DNA from: JAPUME01 sp964605715
GTDB taxonomy: Bacteria > Acidobacteriota > Terriglobia > UBA7540 > JAPUME01
Direction: 5' to 3'
Length of the DNA: 19,557 nt
NCBI GenBank assembly: GCA_964605715.1
Contig: CAZSDV010000043.1
Span: forward strand, 1 to 19,557
Of the stretch, positions 1 to 7,518 are shown in pieces; position 1 is the stretch's first letter, and each line of letters starts with the position of its first letter. Made by a program: the position numbers and the translations under genes. Below the pieces are notes generated by a model. The model searched no databases. It saw only the letters and a program-made list of their open reading frames with translations, and had not been told where the DNA came from.

Positions 1-1218
1 GCGATCGGATCTGGGTTCATTTACGTGTTCGAAGATGCAACATTGGATAATGGTTTGACCGCAGCCTTTGATATGGATACTGGTCCAGCAGCAGTTGCCC
101 TTGACCTGCCGGATCTAGATCCAGCGCTACAGAACGGAAGTAGTATTGATTATCTAAATTCAAATGCCCATAAGACAGGTAGGGCCCATAGCTGGAACTT
201 CAGTATCCAAAGAGAGTTGCCTGGCAACGTTCTTTTGGACGTAGCATATGTTGGCCAGCATGGAACCAACTTGGCAGCTGGATTAGAAACAATCAACCAG
301 GTACCTTTGGCACATTTGGGATTGGGGACGTTGCTTAGTAAGGACATCGCCCATGCTGACGTGGTTGCTGCAGGCTATTCGGCCCCTTACACTGGATTTA
401 CGGGGACGTTAGCGCAATCGCTACGGCCATTCCCGCAGTTCCAGAGAGTCGTTCACTTCCAGGAGCCAACTGGTTCAAGTTCTTACCATGGGTTCCAAAT
501 GAAGATACAGAAACGGTTCTCAGATGGACTGTCATTCTTGCTTAGCTACACTGGGTCAAAATCCATGTCAAATGCCGGTGGAAATGCATTTAGCTCTGGC
601 ATCGGACGACCACCATTTACTGAACAACGCGGTTTAGAGATGGCAATCGCTCCTAATGACATCAACCAGAACGTAATTATAAGTGCTGTGTATGAGCTTC
701 CATTCGGACCAGGAAAACGGTTTGCAAACAGAACCGGAGTTGCTGGAAAGGTGATGGGTGGATGGCAAATAGCAGCAATTGCTCGGTACTTCACTGGTAG
801 AGCGTTAGGTATCGGTGGCGGACCGTCACTTCCATTGTTTGGTGGGTCCAACCGACCGAACAGAGTTGCTACAGTTCCAATCCAAACAAACACACCCAAC
901 TTTGATCCAAACAAAGATAAATACCTTAACCATGGCGCATTTTCTGCTCCAGCAAACTTTACCCGCGGAGATCTTTCCCCAAGGATGCCGGCAGCACGTT
1001 CGTTTGCAACCTACCAGGAAGATTTCACGCTCTTCAAGTTCATACCGATTCATGAAGCGGTAAGGCTTGAGTTTAGAATGGAATCGTACAACTTCTTCAA
1101 CCGGGCAATGTTTGGACGCCCGAGCACTGGTTGGAATTCCGCTGCATCCTTCGGAAATGTTGGGGGAACAGCGATACCACCAAGGCAGCTTCAGATGGCC
1201 TTGAAATTGCACTTCTAA
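1..1218 (+). CDS. TonB-dependent receptor (Oar/carboxypeptidase-regulatory type), C-terminal barrel part, 5' partial
   Basis: The reading frame is open from base 1, so the start lies outside the window and only about the last 405 residues are seen. They look like the end of an outer-membrane beta-barrel of the large TonB-dependent receptors with an N-terminal carboxypeptidase-regulatory-like domain. Motifs typical of that group are a WNFSIQRELPGN segment followed by YVGQHGTNL, the SSYHGFQMKIQKRFSDG strand, YELPFGPGKRF, the GGWQIAAIARYFTGR strand, and the RMESYNFFNRAMFGRP stretch near the end. The last residues, LKLHF, end in phenylalanine, which is the usual BAM recognition signal of outer-membrane barrels. 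The family imports ligands, often polymers or chelates, across the outer membrane with TonB energy. The ligand cannot be told from this part, and the plug and TonB box are outside the window. A strong terminator follows directly, so the gene ends its transcript here. A GTG at 25 is in frame but is inside the barrel sequence and is not a credible start. Confidence 0.9.
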   Translation, partial: AIGSGFIYVFEDATLDNGLTAAFDMDTGPAAVALDLPDLDPALQNGSSIDYLNSNAHKTGRAHSWNFSIQRELPGNVLLDVAYVGQHGTNLAAGLETINQVPLAHLGLGTLLSKDIAHADVVAAGYSAPYTGFTGTLAQSLRPFPQFQRVVHFQEPTGSSSYHGFQMKIQKRFSDGLSFLLSYTGSKSMSNAGGNAFSSGIGRPPFTEQRGLEMAIAPNDINQNVIISAVYELPFGPGKRFANRTGVAGKVMGGWQIAAIARYFTGRALGIGGGPSLPLFGGSNRPNRVATVPIQTNTPNFDPNKDKYLNHGAFSAPANFTRGDLSPRMPAARSFATYQEDFTLFKFIPIHEAVRLEFRMESYNFFNRAMFGRPSTGWNSAASFGNVGGTAIPPRQLQMALKLHF

Positions 1219-1246
1219 TAAGGTCGTAGCAGTTGGAAGATGTTTC

Positions 1247-1277
1247 AAAACCGCCGTTCCAAAGGGACGGCGGTTTT
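1247..1277 (+). terminator. Rho-independent terminator of the TonB receptor gene
   Basis: A 14-bp stem is formed by 1247-1260 (AAAACCGCCGTTCC) and 1264-1277 (GGGACGGCGGTTTT). It has one G-U pair and a three-base AAA loop, and a T-rich tail follows. It lies 28 bases after the stop codon. The stem is GC-rich in the middle with an A-run/T-run border, a textbook intrinsic terminator. The A-run on the left means it could also work in the other direction. Confidence 0.93.
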
Positions 1278-1282
1278 GTTTT

Positions 1283-1353
1283 GGGAGGTAAAATCTAAAT
1301 AAAATTATTAATTAAAATATTAGATTTAATTTAATCATCAAATTAATTAAATT
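1283..1353 (+). promoter_or_regulatory. AT-rich leader in front of the 671-aa TPR gene, with inverted repeats
   Basis: From about 1290 to the ATG at 1354 the sequence is almost pure A and T. It holds an 8-bp inverted repeat, AAATCTAA at 1291-1298 and TTAGATTT at 1320-1327, and a second pair, TTAATTT at 1326-1332 and AAATTAA at 1340-1346. As the terminator just upstream closes the previous gene, the promoter for the TPR gene should lie here. No convincing -35/-10 pair and no Shine-Dalgarno close to the ATG are seen. A GGGAGGT at 1283-1289 is too far upstream to serve that start. Such AT-only repeats arise easily by chance, so the regulatory call is weak. Confidence 0.25.
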
Positions 1354-3369
1354 ATGAAACACATTAAAAATTTAACACTTACTTTTATATTCCTTTCATC
1401 CATTTTGTTTAGTCTTCCAATGGATGGAAAATCTCAACAAACCAATGAAACAAAAATTAAAAATTTTTGGAGAATTGGCCAAGAAGCTATGGAGCGTCGT
1501 GATTATCCTGAAGCTGAAATTCAATACTTAAAATTAGTTAAATTAGTCCCTAATGTCCCACAGATGCATAGTAATCTTGGGCTTTCCTACTATCTTCAAA
1601 ATAAATATGAACAGGCATCTTTTCAATTTGAAATAGCAATTAAATTGAACTCTAATTTATTTTACCCTCATTATTTTTTGGGGAGCATTCGGAGGATTCA
1701 AAAACGTAACAATCAGGCAATAAAAAGTATTAAAAAAGCATTAAAACTCCAACCAAACAATCATGAGGCACTAAAGGAACTGGCACTTAATTATATTGCG
1801 ACTAATAAAATAAGACTGGCTATAGAAATTTACCAAGGATTTTTAAAAAATAAACCAAAAGATATCGGAGTACTTTATGACTTAGGTGTTATTTATATTA
1901 ATCTTACTAAAGATTCATTTGATCGGGTTGCTAATCTACCTGAATCCCCTTTCTCCTCTTTAATTTTAGCTCATCATTATTCTGTTCTTGCAAAATGGAG
2001 TGATTCCAAGAATTGGGCAGATTCAGCTAGGACTGAATTTAAGCGAACGCTAAACTTTGGAGGTAATATCCCCAATGTTAAAATGGAGTTGGCTCAATTG
2101 GAATTAAACAAAAATAATTTGGACATTGCGTCTGAATTATTTAAGGAAGCAATTTTCGAAGATTCACAAAGTTATATTACAAGATTTGGCCTCGCCGAAG
2201 TTTCTCTTCATAAATTAGATGTACAAAACGCAATTCGTTATATTAATGAAGCAGCTAAGATACGTCCTGAATTTTTTGAACCTTACCCAGAGTTTAGTAT
2301 TGATCTTCCAAAGCATAAGATAACTAAGTTATTATCCGCGATTAGCTCCTCTAAGGATTCTGAAAGTTTTGGTGGGGCTTTTCTTCAGGCTGTGATTGCA
2401 AGCCAAATTGGTGATCTTATCTTGGAAACTAAGGCTTTAAGTATAGGGAAACGAAAACTTAAGTTTTTTAAATTAAAAATAAACCCCCCAAATTTGATAT
2501 CTACCGAAGATTTTGAAAAAGATAAATATCATGGATTAGAGCTTCTACGCCAAAAACGCTATGAAGACGGAACTAGATTCCTCTCTCCATTACTAAATCA
2601 AAAATCTGATGACCTAGAGCTTCCAGTAGCAATTTCGCGGAGCCTACTCTCGATGAAGAGATTTGATGCTGCTACTCGACTTCTAGAACCATATGCAAGG
2701 GACCACAAAAATAATCCAGAAATCCATTATCTCCTAGGTTTGAGTTCTCAAGGTGCTGCAGAAAAAAATATGCAATTAATGATATCAACAGACCCTCAAT
2801 CCTACCGGGTCCGGTGGCTAATGGGGAGGGCTTATTTTGCACGAGAACTTTATGGTGCTGCCATTATTGAATTCCAGGCCGCGTTGCAACTTCAACCCAA
2901 TAATAGTGATTTATTAATAGGGCTTGGGAATATTTACCTTCGCCAGATGAAATACCCAGAGGCCACTGATAGCTTTAGGCGGTCGGTTAAAAATAACCCT
3001 CGAAATGCATTGGCTCAATTAAAATTAGGTGATTCATTGCTTTTGGATCGAAAAGCAGAAGAAGCAATCCCTCATTTCCGTGCTGCGGTTGATTTAGATT
3101 CTTCCATGGTTCAAGCTCACGCCAGACTTGGAAAGAGTTTTGCATTGCTTGGTAAGTACCAAGATGCCGTTCGTGAGCTGGAGCTTGCATTAAATCTAGA
3201 TGAAGATGGGTCAATTCATTATCAATTGGGGACTTTCTATAACAAGCTGGGGGAAAAAGAAAAAGCTATGGTAACACTTAAAAAATCTCAAAAACTTAGA
3301 AAGGAAAACTTAAAGAAACAACAGTTACAAGTTATGGGAATGAAGTCAAATAGAGAAGGTATCCCATAG
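1354..3369 (+). CDS. Secreted tetratricopeptide-repeat protein, AT-rich gene
   Basis: The 671-aa product starts with a typical signal peptide: basic MKHIKN, a hydrophobic core to about residue 22, and a likely cut near residues 25-28. It should therefore act in the periplasm or on the cell surface. TPR helices are clear at about 36-180 (for example RRDYPEAEIQYLKLVKLVP and NNQAIKSIKKALKLQPNN) and again at about 390-660 (ELYGAAIIEFQAALQLQPNN, MKYPEATDSFRRSVKNNP, KYQDAVRELELALNLD). The middle part, about 180-390, is more degenerate. TPRs bind other proteins, and no catalytic domain is seen. The end is lysine-rich. The base composition is odd: the first half is far richer in A and T (TTA, AAA, ATT codons) than all neighbours and becomes more ordinary toward the 3' end. 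The gene stands alone between a terminator and a convergent gene. No Shine-Dalgarno precedes the ATG, but the signal peptide supports this start. The partner and exact role are unknown. Confidence 0.88.
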   Translation: MKHIKNLTLTFIFLSSILFSLPMDGKSQQTNETKIKNFWRIGQEAMERRDYPEAEIQYLKLVKLVPNVPQMHSNLGLSYYLQNKYEQASFQFEIAIKLNSNLFYPHYFLGSIRRIQKRNNQAIKSIKKALKLQPNNHEALKELALNYIATNKIRLAIEIYQGFLKNKPKDIGVLYDLGVIYINLTKDSFDRVANLPESPFSSLILAHHYSVLAKWSDSKNWADSARTEFKRTLNFGGNIPNVKMELAQLELNKNNLDIASELFKEAIFEDSQSYITRFGLAEVSLHKLDVQNAIRYINEAAKIRPEFFEPYPEFSIDLPKHKITKLLSAISSSKDSESFGGAFLQAVIASQIGDLILETKALSIGKRKLKFFKLKINPPNLISTEDFEKDKYHGLELLRQKRYEDGTRFLSPLLNQKSDDLELPVAISRSLLSMKRFDAATRLLEPYARDHKNNPEIHYLLGLSSQGAAEKNMQLMISTDPQSYRVRWLMGRAYFARELYGAAIIEFQAALQLQPNNSDLLIGLGNIYLRQMKYPEATDSFRRSVKNNPRNALAQLKLGDSLLLDRKAEEAIPHFRAAVDLDSSMVQAHARLGKSFALLGKYQDAVRELELALNLDEDGSIHYQLGTFYNKLGEKEKAMVTLKKSQKLRKENLKKQQLQVMGMKSNREGIP

Positions 3370-3522
3370 GAAATAAAATATTAGGACTTCTATGCAAGTA
3401 GATTAAACGCTTCAGAAATATTTTCCCTCCAAATTTAATGTCATCCTTTTTGTTATTCATTTTCTATAATGATTGGTTGCGTGTTGAAATGTTATTGGCG
3501 TGAAAGCTTCATGTGGAATGAA

Positions 3523-5298
3523 TTACTTAGAAATCTTTTCTTCGTGAATATCTAAATATATGCGTGGGTCAGGTTGCATGGATCCGTCCTCTTTAACTAG
3601 ATAAAACCTGTTCGCAGCTACATTGGGGAAATGATTGACTTGACCACTAGGCCAGCGGATCCTTATATCTGCTTCCGTTAAATCAGCCAATCCTACGTGT
3701 ACACGGATGTCATTGCTAGAAAGGTAACTGTCGCTTCTTCTGACCTCACGTAAACGGCGAATCCCTCCTCCAGCTATCTCAATGCGGGCCCCAATTCCAG
3801 AACGATTGCTTGCCACTCCTTCAGTTCTTAGCACCAACCATTTATTCTCATTACCCCCATCATTGCGTAACAAAAATGGGGCATCATTTTTGTTGATAAC
3901 TAAAATATCTACATCCCCATCATTGTCATAATCCCCGAATGCGGTCCCACGCCCAACTCTATTCGGTAGTTTGCGGATGCCGGTGGTATCTGAAATATCG
4001 ATTAATTGCTTTCCGTCAATATTCCTAAGTAAATAGTCTGCCTCCGCGAAGGTATCGGTAGGGAAGTGCTCCTCTAGCTGTTCCATGGTATGGCCATTAG
4101 CAATGAACAAATCAAGCCAACCGTCATTATCAAAATCGAAAAACTTGGTTCCCCATCCACTATACCCGAAGCCAATGACCCCTAATCCAACCTGTGTACT
4201 TCGATCAAGGAACAAATGGGATCCTTGGTTCCGGTAAAGAGTATTATATTGGTCGATAAAATTTGTAACAAAGATATCGATAAGACCATCGTTATTAAAG
4301 TCTCCAACAGTAAGTCCCATTGACCCTTGGTCGTTTCCAAATTCGTCAAAAGAAGCTCCTGAAGTAAGGCTACCGTCGGTATATGTCCCATCACCATTGT
4401 TAATATAGTAAAAGTTAGGCCCAGCATCGTTTGCCACGTAGAGGTCGAGATCTCCATCATTGTCGAAGTCGGAAAAGGCAGAAGCGAATGCTCTACCGGG
4501 ATCTTCTCGGATGAATCCAGCAGCCCGAGTAACATCAGTGAAGGTTCCGTCACCCTTGTTCCGGTATAGAAGGTCCTGCTCGCCCCTGTACATATCTGGT
4601 GGACATGCAATAGGGATACCTTTCAATTTACAGGGACTTCCTGCCTTTGGTGGGGGGAACTCTTTCCAGTAGTCAAATTGGACAAAATTGCACACATAAA
4701 GATCAAGGTGACCATCGTTGTCATAGTCACCAAAGGAAGCTCCCATACTCCATTTCGGAGGAGTTAATTCTGGACCTGCTACTCCCGATAATCCACCAAC
4801 TTCTGAGAATGTACCGTCACCTTCATTACGGTAAAGTTTATTTGGTCCATAGTTTGTTACATATAAATCGGGATAACCATCATTGTTGTAGTCTCCTACT
4901 GCACAACCACTACTCCAGCTCGTATCCCCTAAACGGGCTGACTTAGTGACATCAATAAAAGTTCCATCACCATTATTTTGCAACAGGAAGTCATGAGGAG
5001 GCGTGCTTGCCGATGCAGACTTGCGTGAAGAGCCATTTACCAAATAGATATCTTGATCACCGTCATTGTCATAGTCAAAAAAGGCCGCGCCAGTCCCATT
5101 GACGTCTATAAGGTATTCGGTAAGTTCATCACCACAAATCACCTTGGAGGTAATACCTGCCTGTTGGGAAAAATCCGAGAAAACTGGAAGGGTTTTCTCT
5201 GTCCCTCTAGCTTCAAGCATCCCGTAGTGAACTAGGAATGCTAACACCATAAAAATTACCAGAAAAAATACACTTCGCAAAAAAGTCGGGAACACCAT
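3523..5298 (-). CDS. CRTAC1-family protein (FG-GAP/VCBS propeller + ASPIC/UnbV), signal-anchored
   Basis: The 591-aa product has a hydrophobic N-terminal segment at about 5-24, acting as signal peptide or membrane anchor, so it works outside the cytoplasm. Seven calcium-binding loops of the form D-x-(D/N)-N-D-G-x-x-D start at residues 75, 136, 191, 277, 333, 388 and 456. Each is followed by a short strand such as DLYVTN or DIFVTN, and most blades also carry a YRN-x-G-DGTF segment. This points to a seven-bladed, integrin-like beta-propeller. The ASPIC/UnbV domain follows at about 498-565, with SNRSGIGARIEIAGG, REVRRSDSYLSSNDIRVHVG and RWPSGQVNHF. A pair C223-x8-C232 in blade 4 is probably a disulfide and matches a similar pair in the second CRTAC1 protein of the window. 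The family is common in marine bacteria, with no agreed biochemical function. The gene lies 128 bases downstream of the sulfatase gene on the same strand, so the two may share a transcript. The Shine-Dalgarno is poor (AAGGT touches the ATG). Confidence 0.92.
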   Translation of the reverse strand: MVFPTFLRSVFFLVIFMVLAFLVHYGMLEARGTEKTLPVFSDFSQQAGITSKVICGDELTEYLIDVNGTGAAFFDYDNDGDQDIYLVNGSSRKSASASTPPHDFLLQNNGDGTFIDVTKSARLGDTSWSSGCAVGDYNNDGYPDLYVTNYGPNKLYRNEGDGTFSEVGGLSGVAGPELTPPKWSMGASFGDYDNDGHLDLYVCNFVQFDYWKEFPPPKAGSPCKLKGIPIACPPDMYRGEQDLLYRNKGDGTFTDVTRAAGFIREDPGRAFASAFSDFDNDGDLDLYVANDAGPNFYYINNGDGTYTDGSLTSGASFDEFGNDQGSMGLTVGDFNNDGLIDIFVTNFIDQYNTLYRNQGSHLFLDRSTQVGLGVIGFGYSGWGTKFFDFDNDGWLDLFIANGHTMEQLEEHFPTDTFAEADYLLRNIDGKQLIDISDTTGIRKLPNRVGRGTAFGDYDNDGDVDILVINKNDAPFLLRNDGGNENKWLVLRTEGVASNRSGIGARIEIAGGGIRRLREVRRSDSYLSSNDIRVHVGLADLTEADIRIRWPSGQVNHFPNVAANRFYLVKEDGSMQPDPRIYLDIHEEKISK

Positions 5299-5426
5299 AC
5301 CTTATATAATTTTTCTGCCTTTCAGATTAGTTGTTGGAGCAAATTGAACAGGCATGATTTTAGACGCTTTCCAACGGATTTTTGGAACCTTGTACCCTTA
5401 GGTAACAGCCACTCCACATATTTTTC

Positions 5427-6950
5427 TTATATTTTCAGCCAAGGGGTAGTTCTGTTCCAGGCGGAAAGCTTTTCCCGCAACTGAGTACCCAGGTGGGATC
5501 CCCCCTCCGTTGTGGCGAGATTACTCATTTCGAAGGGGTCTTCTTCCAGGTCAAAGAATTGAAGCGGGTCGTCTCCGATGGTAGGAAAATTGGGAGTCGG
5601 TGCGCCCGCCAGTCTCATACCGTACATGTGGGAGGGAGTGCGGATTCCAATGTGATGGCGAGCGGTTTCGATTAGCGCATAATCTTTTTCTAACGCTTCT
5701 CGTTCCTGTCGTAGTATGGGCGCGAGACTTTGTCCTTGAATATGAGAGCCAACGGGTATTCCACACAGGTCAAGCGTTGTTGGCATAATGTCGATTGTTG
5801 AGGCCACCTGTTTATTATTTACAGATGGCTTGAGCCCATTTGGATAACGAAAAATCATAGGAACGCGGATAGATTCCTCTGTTAGGTGGCTTTTGTTCCA
5901 TTTGTGGTGGCTGCCTAGATTGTCACCATGATCAGAAGATAAGATGACAATTGTGTCATCTGCAACACCGTTGTCTTCCAGGGATTTCATTAGTGCACCA
6001 ACAAGGTCATCGGCACAAGTGGTTCCCTCGTAGTAGTACGCGTACAGATCGAGGAGATCAAAGCCATCTGGTAGCGCGTCTGTTTCGCGGTCCGGCAACT
6101 TCTTTGGCACAATACGAAGAGGGTAATCCCAGACAAGATAAATCTTGAACCACATTTCATCATAAGCCATCATGCCATTTTTGTAGACGTTTTTACGGAG
6201 GCGTACCTGATTTCGGTTGTACATCTTGTTATATTTATCCGGTATATTACCTGGGCCAAGGGGCATATGAGGAAGGGTGATATTGTAATAGAGGAAGAAG
6301 GGGTCATCTTTAACTTGGCTGATGTATTCCTGCATTTTTGAAGTCAAGTAGTCAAATACGAACTCATTCACATGGGTGGGGCGATAATTCCTGGCAATTT
6401 TTCGCTTGCCATCAGCGGATAACCCCCCTTCTGATCGCCAGTTTTCAAGATAGGTGCGGTCATAATAGCGCTCTTGGGCCACTTGTGGGTACAAGGCGTA
6501 ATCAAAGTCGACCAGAAATGGGTGAGGATGCAGGTGCCACTTACCGATAACGGCTGTTTTGTAACCTGCGCTCTTAAGGGTTTCTGGGAGTGTGGGATCG
6601 AGCAGTCGTGTCCTTTCATTATAAGGGGATGGATCAGCTGTTTGGTTCGAAAGCTGTCCAATGCAGGTGCGACTGTACTGCCCGGTTAATAGGCTGGATC
6701 GAGTCGGTACACAGACAGGATTGTTTACCACTCCATGATCAAAACGGCACCCGGTAGCTGCCAATTTGTCCATATTCGGCGTCTTGACTACGGAGTTACC
6801 ATAGCAACCCATCTCAAAAGCGCGCATTTGATCTAGAAAGCAAATGACTACATTTGGTCTCTTCTGGCGATTCCCCTTAAGGATGCTTGGGCCTAGGCTC
6901 GAAAGAGCTCCTCCAGCTAACGAACCTTGAAGAAAATTTCTTCTGTCCAT
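5427..6950 (-). CDS. Exported sulfatase (formylglycine type, alkaline phosphatase superfamily)
   Basis: The 507-aa enzyme is a type I sulfatase, predicted to hydrolyse sulfate esters, most likely on a carbohydrate. The N-terminus MDRRNFLQGSLAGGALSSLG is a Tat signal (RRxFL followed by a mildly hydrophobic stretch), which predicts export after folding. The key motif is C80-V-P-T-R84, the C-x-P-x-R site whose cysteine is turned into formylglycine by FGE or an anaerobic sulfatase-maturing enzyme; neither is in this window. Metal and substrate residues in line with the family are D40, G136-K137-W138-H139, H228 in LPHMP, D340-H341 in SSDHGD and K353. The usual second aspartate after D40 is a glutamine (LDQMR), as in the DQ-type subfamily. 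The length is normal for the family. The start is firm because a perfect AGGAGG lies eight bases before the ATG. The CRTAC1 gene lies directly downstream. Substrate (polysaccharide, choline sulfate or phosphonate ester) cannot be fixed from sequence alone. Confidence 0.93.
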   Translation of the reverse strand: MDRRNFLQGSLAGGALSSLGPSILKGNRQKRPNVVICFLDQMRAFEMGCYGNSVVKTPNMDKLAATGCRFDHGVVNNPVCVPTRSSLLTGQYSRTCIGQLSNQTADPSPYNERTRLLDPTLPETLKSAGYKTAVIGKWHLHPHPFLVDFDYALYPQVAQERYYDRTYLENWRSEGGLSADGKRKIARNYRPTHVNEFVFDYLTSKMQEYISQVKDDPFFLYYNITLPHMPLGPGNIPDKYNKMYNRNQVRLRKNVYKNGMMAYDEMWFKIYLVWDYPLRIVPKKLPDRETDALPDGFDLLDLYAYYYEGTTCADDLVGALMKSLEDNGVADDTIVILSSDHGDNLGSHHKWNKSHLTEESIRVPMIFRYPNGLKPSVNNKQVASTIDIMPTTLDLCGIPVGSHIQGQSLAPILRQEREALEKDYALIETARHHIGIRTPSHMYGMRLAGAPTPNFPTIGDDPLQFFDLEEDPFEMSNLATTEGGSHLGTQLREKLSAWNRTTPWLKI

Positions 6951-6958
6951 AAGATGAT

Positions 6959-6964
6959 CCTCCT
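6959..6964 (-). promoter_or_regulatory. Consensus Shine-Dalgarno of the sulfatase gene
   Basis: On the minus strand AGGAGG is followed by the eight bases ATCATCTT and then the ATG at 6950. It is the best ribosome binding site in the window and fixes the sulfatase start. Most other genes here have weak or no such site. Confidence 0.85.
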
Positions 6965-7327
6965 ATGATGGTCAAATTCTTTTGATATTTATGCGTGACC
7001 TGAGATGAGGTTCGAAATGCGAAGCTTTTGAGTTCACCGCAATAATCTGCTTATGTCAAAGTTCTAAGATTTTGGCCGAAATCTGTTTATTTAAACTCTG
7101 GCTCGCTCGGAAGCATATCCTAGCCACCTGTCTGTTTCAAGCTCAAATCCTTATACCCTTAGTGGAGTAACTATTGCTTAACATATACTTTCTTTCACTG
7201 TCATGCTGGTCCGGTCTGTTTTCTGTCTATTGGATTTTTCTGATTTTAAAATTAATCCTGTCCCGAAACTTAGATTATCCTTTTTCCCGGCAGGTTATTG
7301 ATATTTCACCCTAGAAGGTTGAGGGGC

Positions 7328-7408
7328 ATGTGTATTAGGATGGATTTTCTAAGATTCTTAAGAAAAGGTGTCAAAGGGATGGTATTGTTTGGTTATAGAT
7401 TCGTTTGA
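7328..7408 (+). CDS. Candidate small ORF 1 (26 aa) upstream of the TPR-CRTAC1 gene
   Basis: ATG at 7328 opens a 26-codon frame. AGAAGG lies nine bases before the ATG and GAGGGG lies one base before it, so a ribosome could start here. The peptide is basic and amphipathic (it contains MDFLRFLRKGVKG). It ends in TGA at 7406-7408, whose last base is the first base of the next ATG (TGATG), a classic coupling junction. No homology is recognised. A chance ORF of this length is common, so this call rests only on the ribosome site and the chain arrangement. Confidence 0.25.
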   Translation: MCIRMDFLRFLRKGVKGMVLFGYRFV

Positions 7409-7515
7409 TGTTTTTCGTGGGAAAAGTGATGAAGATTTGCAGAGACACTTTTCGTAGTTCGTGGGGGGCGACTTACATGTTTCTTTCCTTGGGTGCACTT
7501 GCTAATTTTTTCTAA
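7408..7515 (+). CDS. Candidate small ORF 2 (35 aa), coupled to small ORF 1 and ending 3 nt before the TPR-CRTAC1 start
   Basis: The frame starts in the TGATG overlap at 7406-7410 and runs 35 codons to TAA at 7513-7515. It is in the same frame as the 858-aa gene, which starts three bases later at 7519. The peptide has a basic first half (GKVMKICRDTFRSSW) and a hydrophobic end (TYMFLSLGALANFF), so it could be a membrane peptide or a leader. Since the big gene has no Shine-Dalgarno of its own, ribosomes finishing here could restart on it. It could also be chance: no conservation can be tested from one sequence. Confidence 0.25.
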   Translation: MFFVGKVMKICRDTFRSSWGATYMFLSLGALANFF

Positions 7516-7518
7516 CAG

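Larger units (their letters stand above)
6951..7518. other. Divergent intergenic region (568 bp) between sulfatase and TPR-CRTAC1 genes
   Basis: This is the longest stretch without a clear gene. It must carry the promoters of the leftward sulfatase unit and of the rightward TPR-CRTAC1 unit, since both start from here. On the minus strand there is an exact TTGACA (7054-7059 read in reverse), but no good -10 box stands 16-18 bases away. On the plus strand TTGGAT followed after 17 bases by TAATCC (around 7229-7257) is the best pair I can see, and it is weak. The right part, 7328-7515, holds two overlapping small ORFs described separately. No tRNA, hairpin terminator or clear operator is visible. 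Confidence 0.6.

Noticed and set aside
3370..3522. Possible bidirectional terminator between the convergent TPR and CRTAC1 genes
   Set aside because: Only an imperfect AT-rich pairing (near 3370-3383 and 3417-3427) is seen, with no GC core and no clean T-run.
7031..7059. Exact TTGACA on the minus strand as promoter of the sulfatase gene
   Set aside because: At 17 bases the -10 position reads TGAACT, a poor match, and no better hexamer lies at 16-18 bases.
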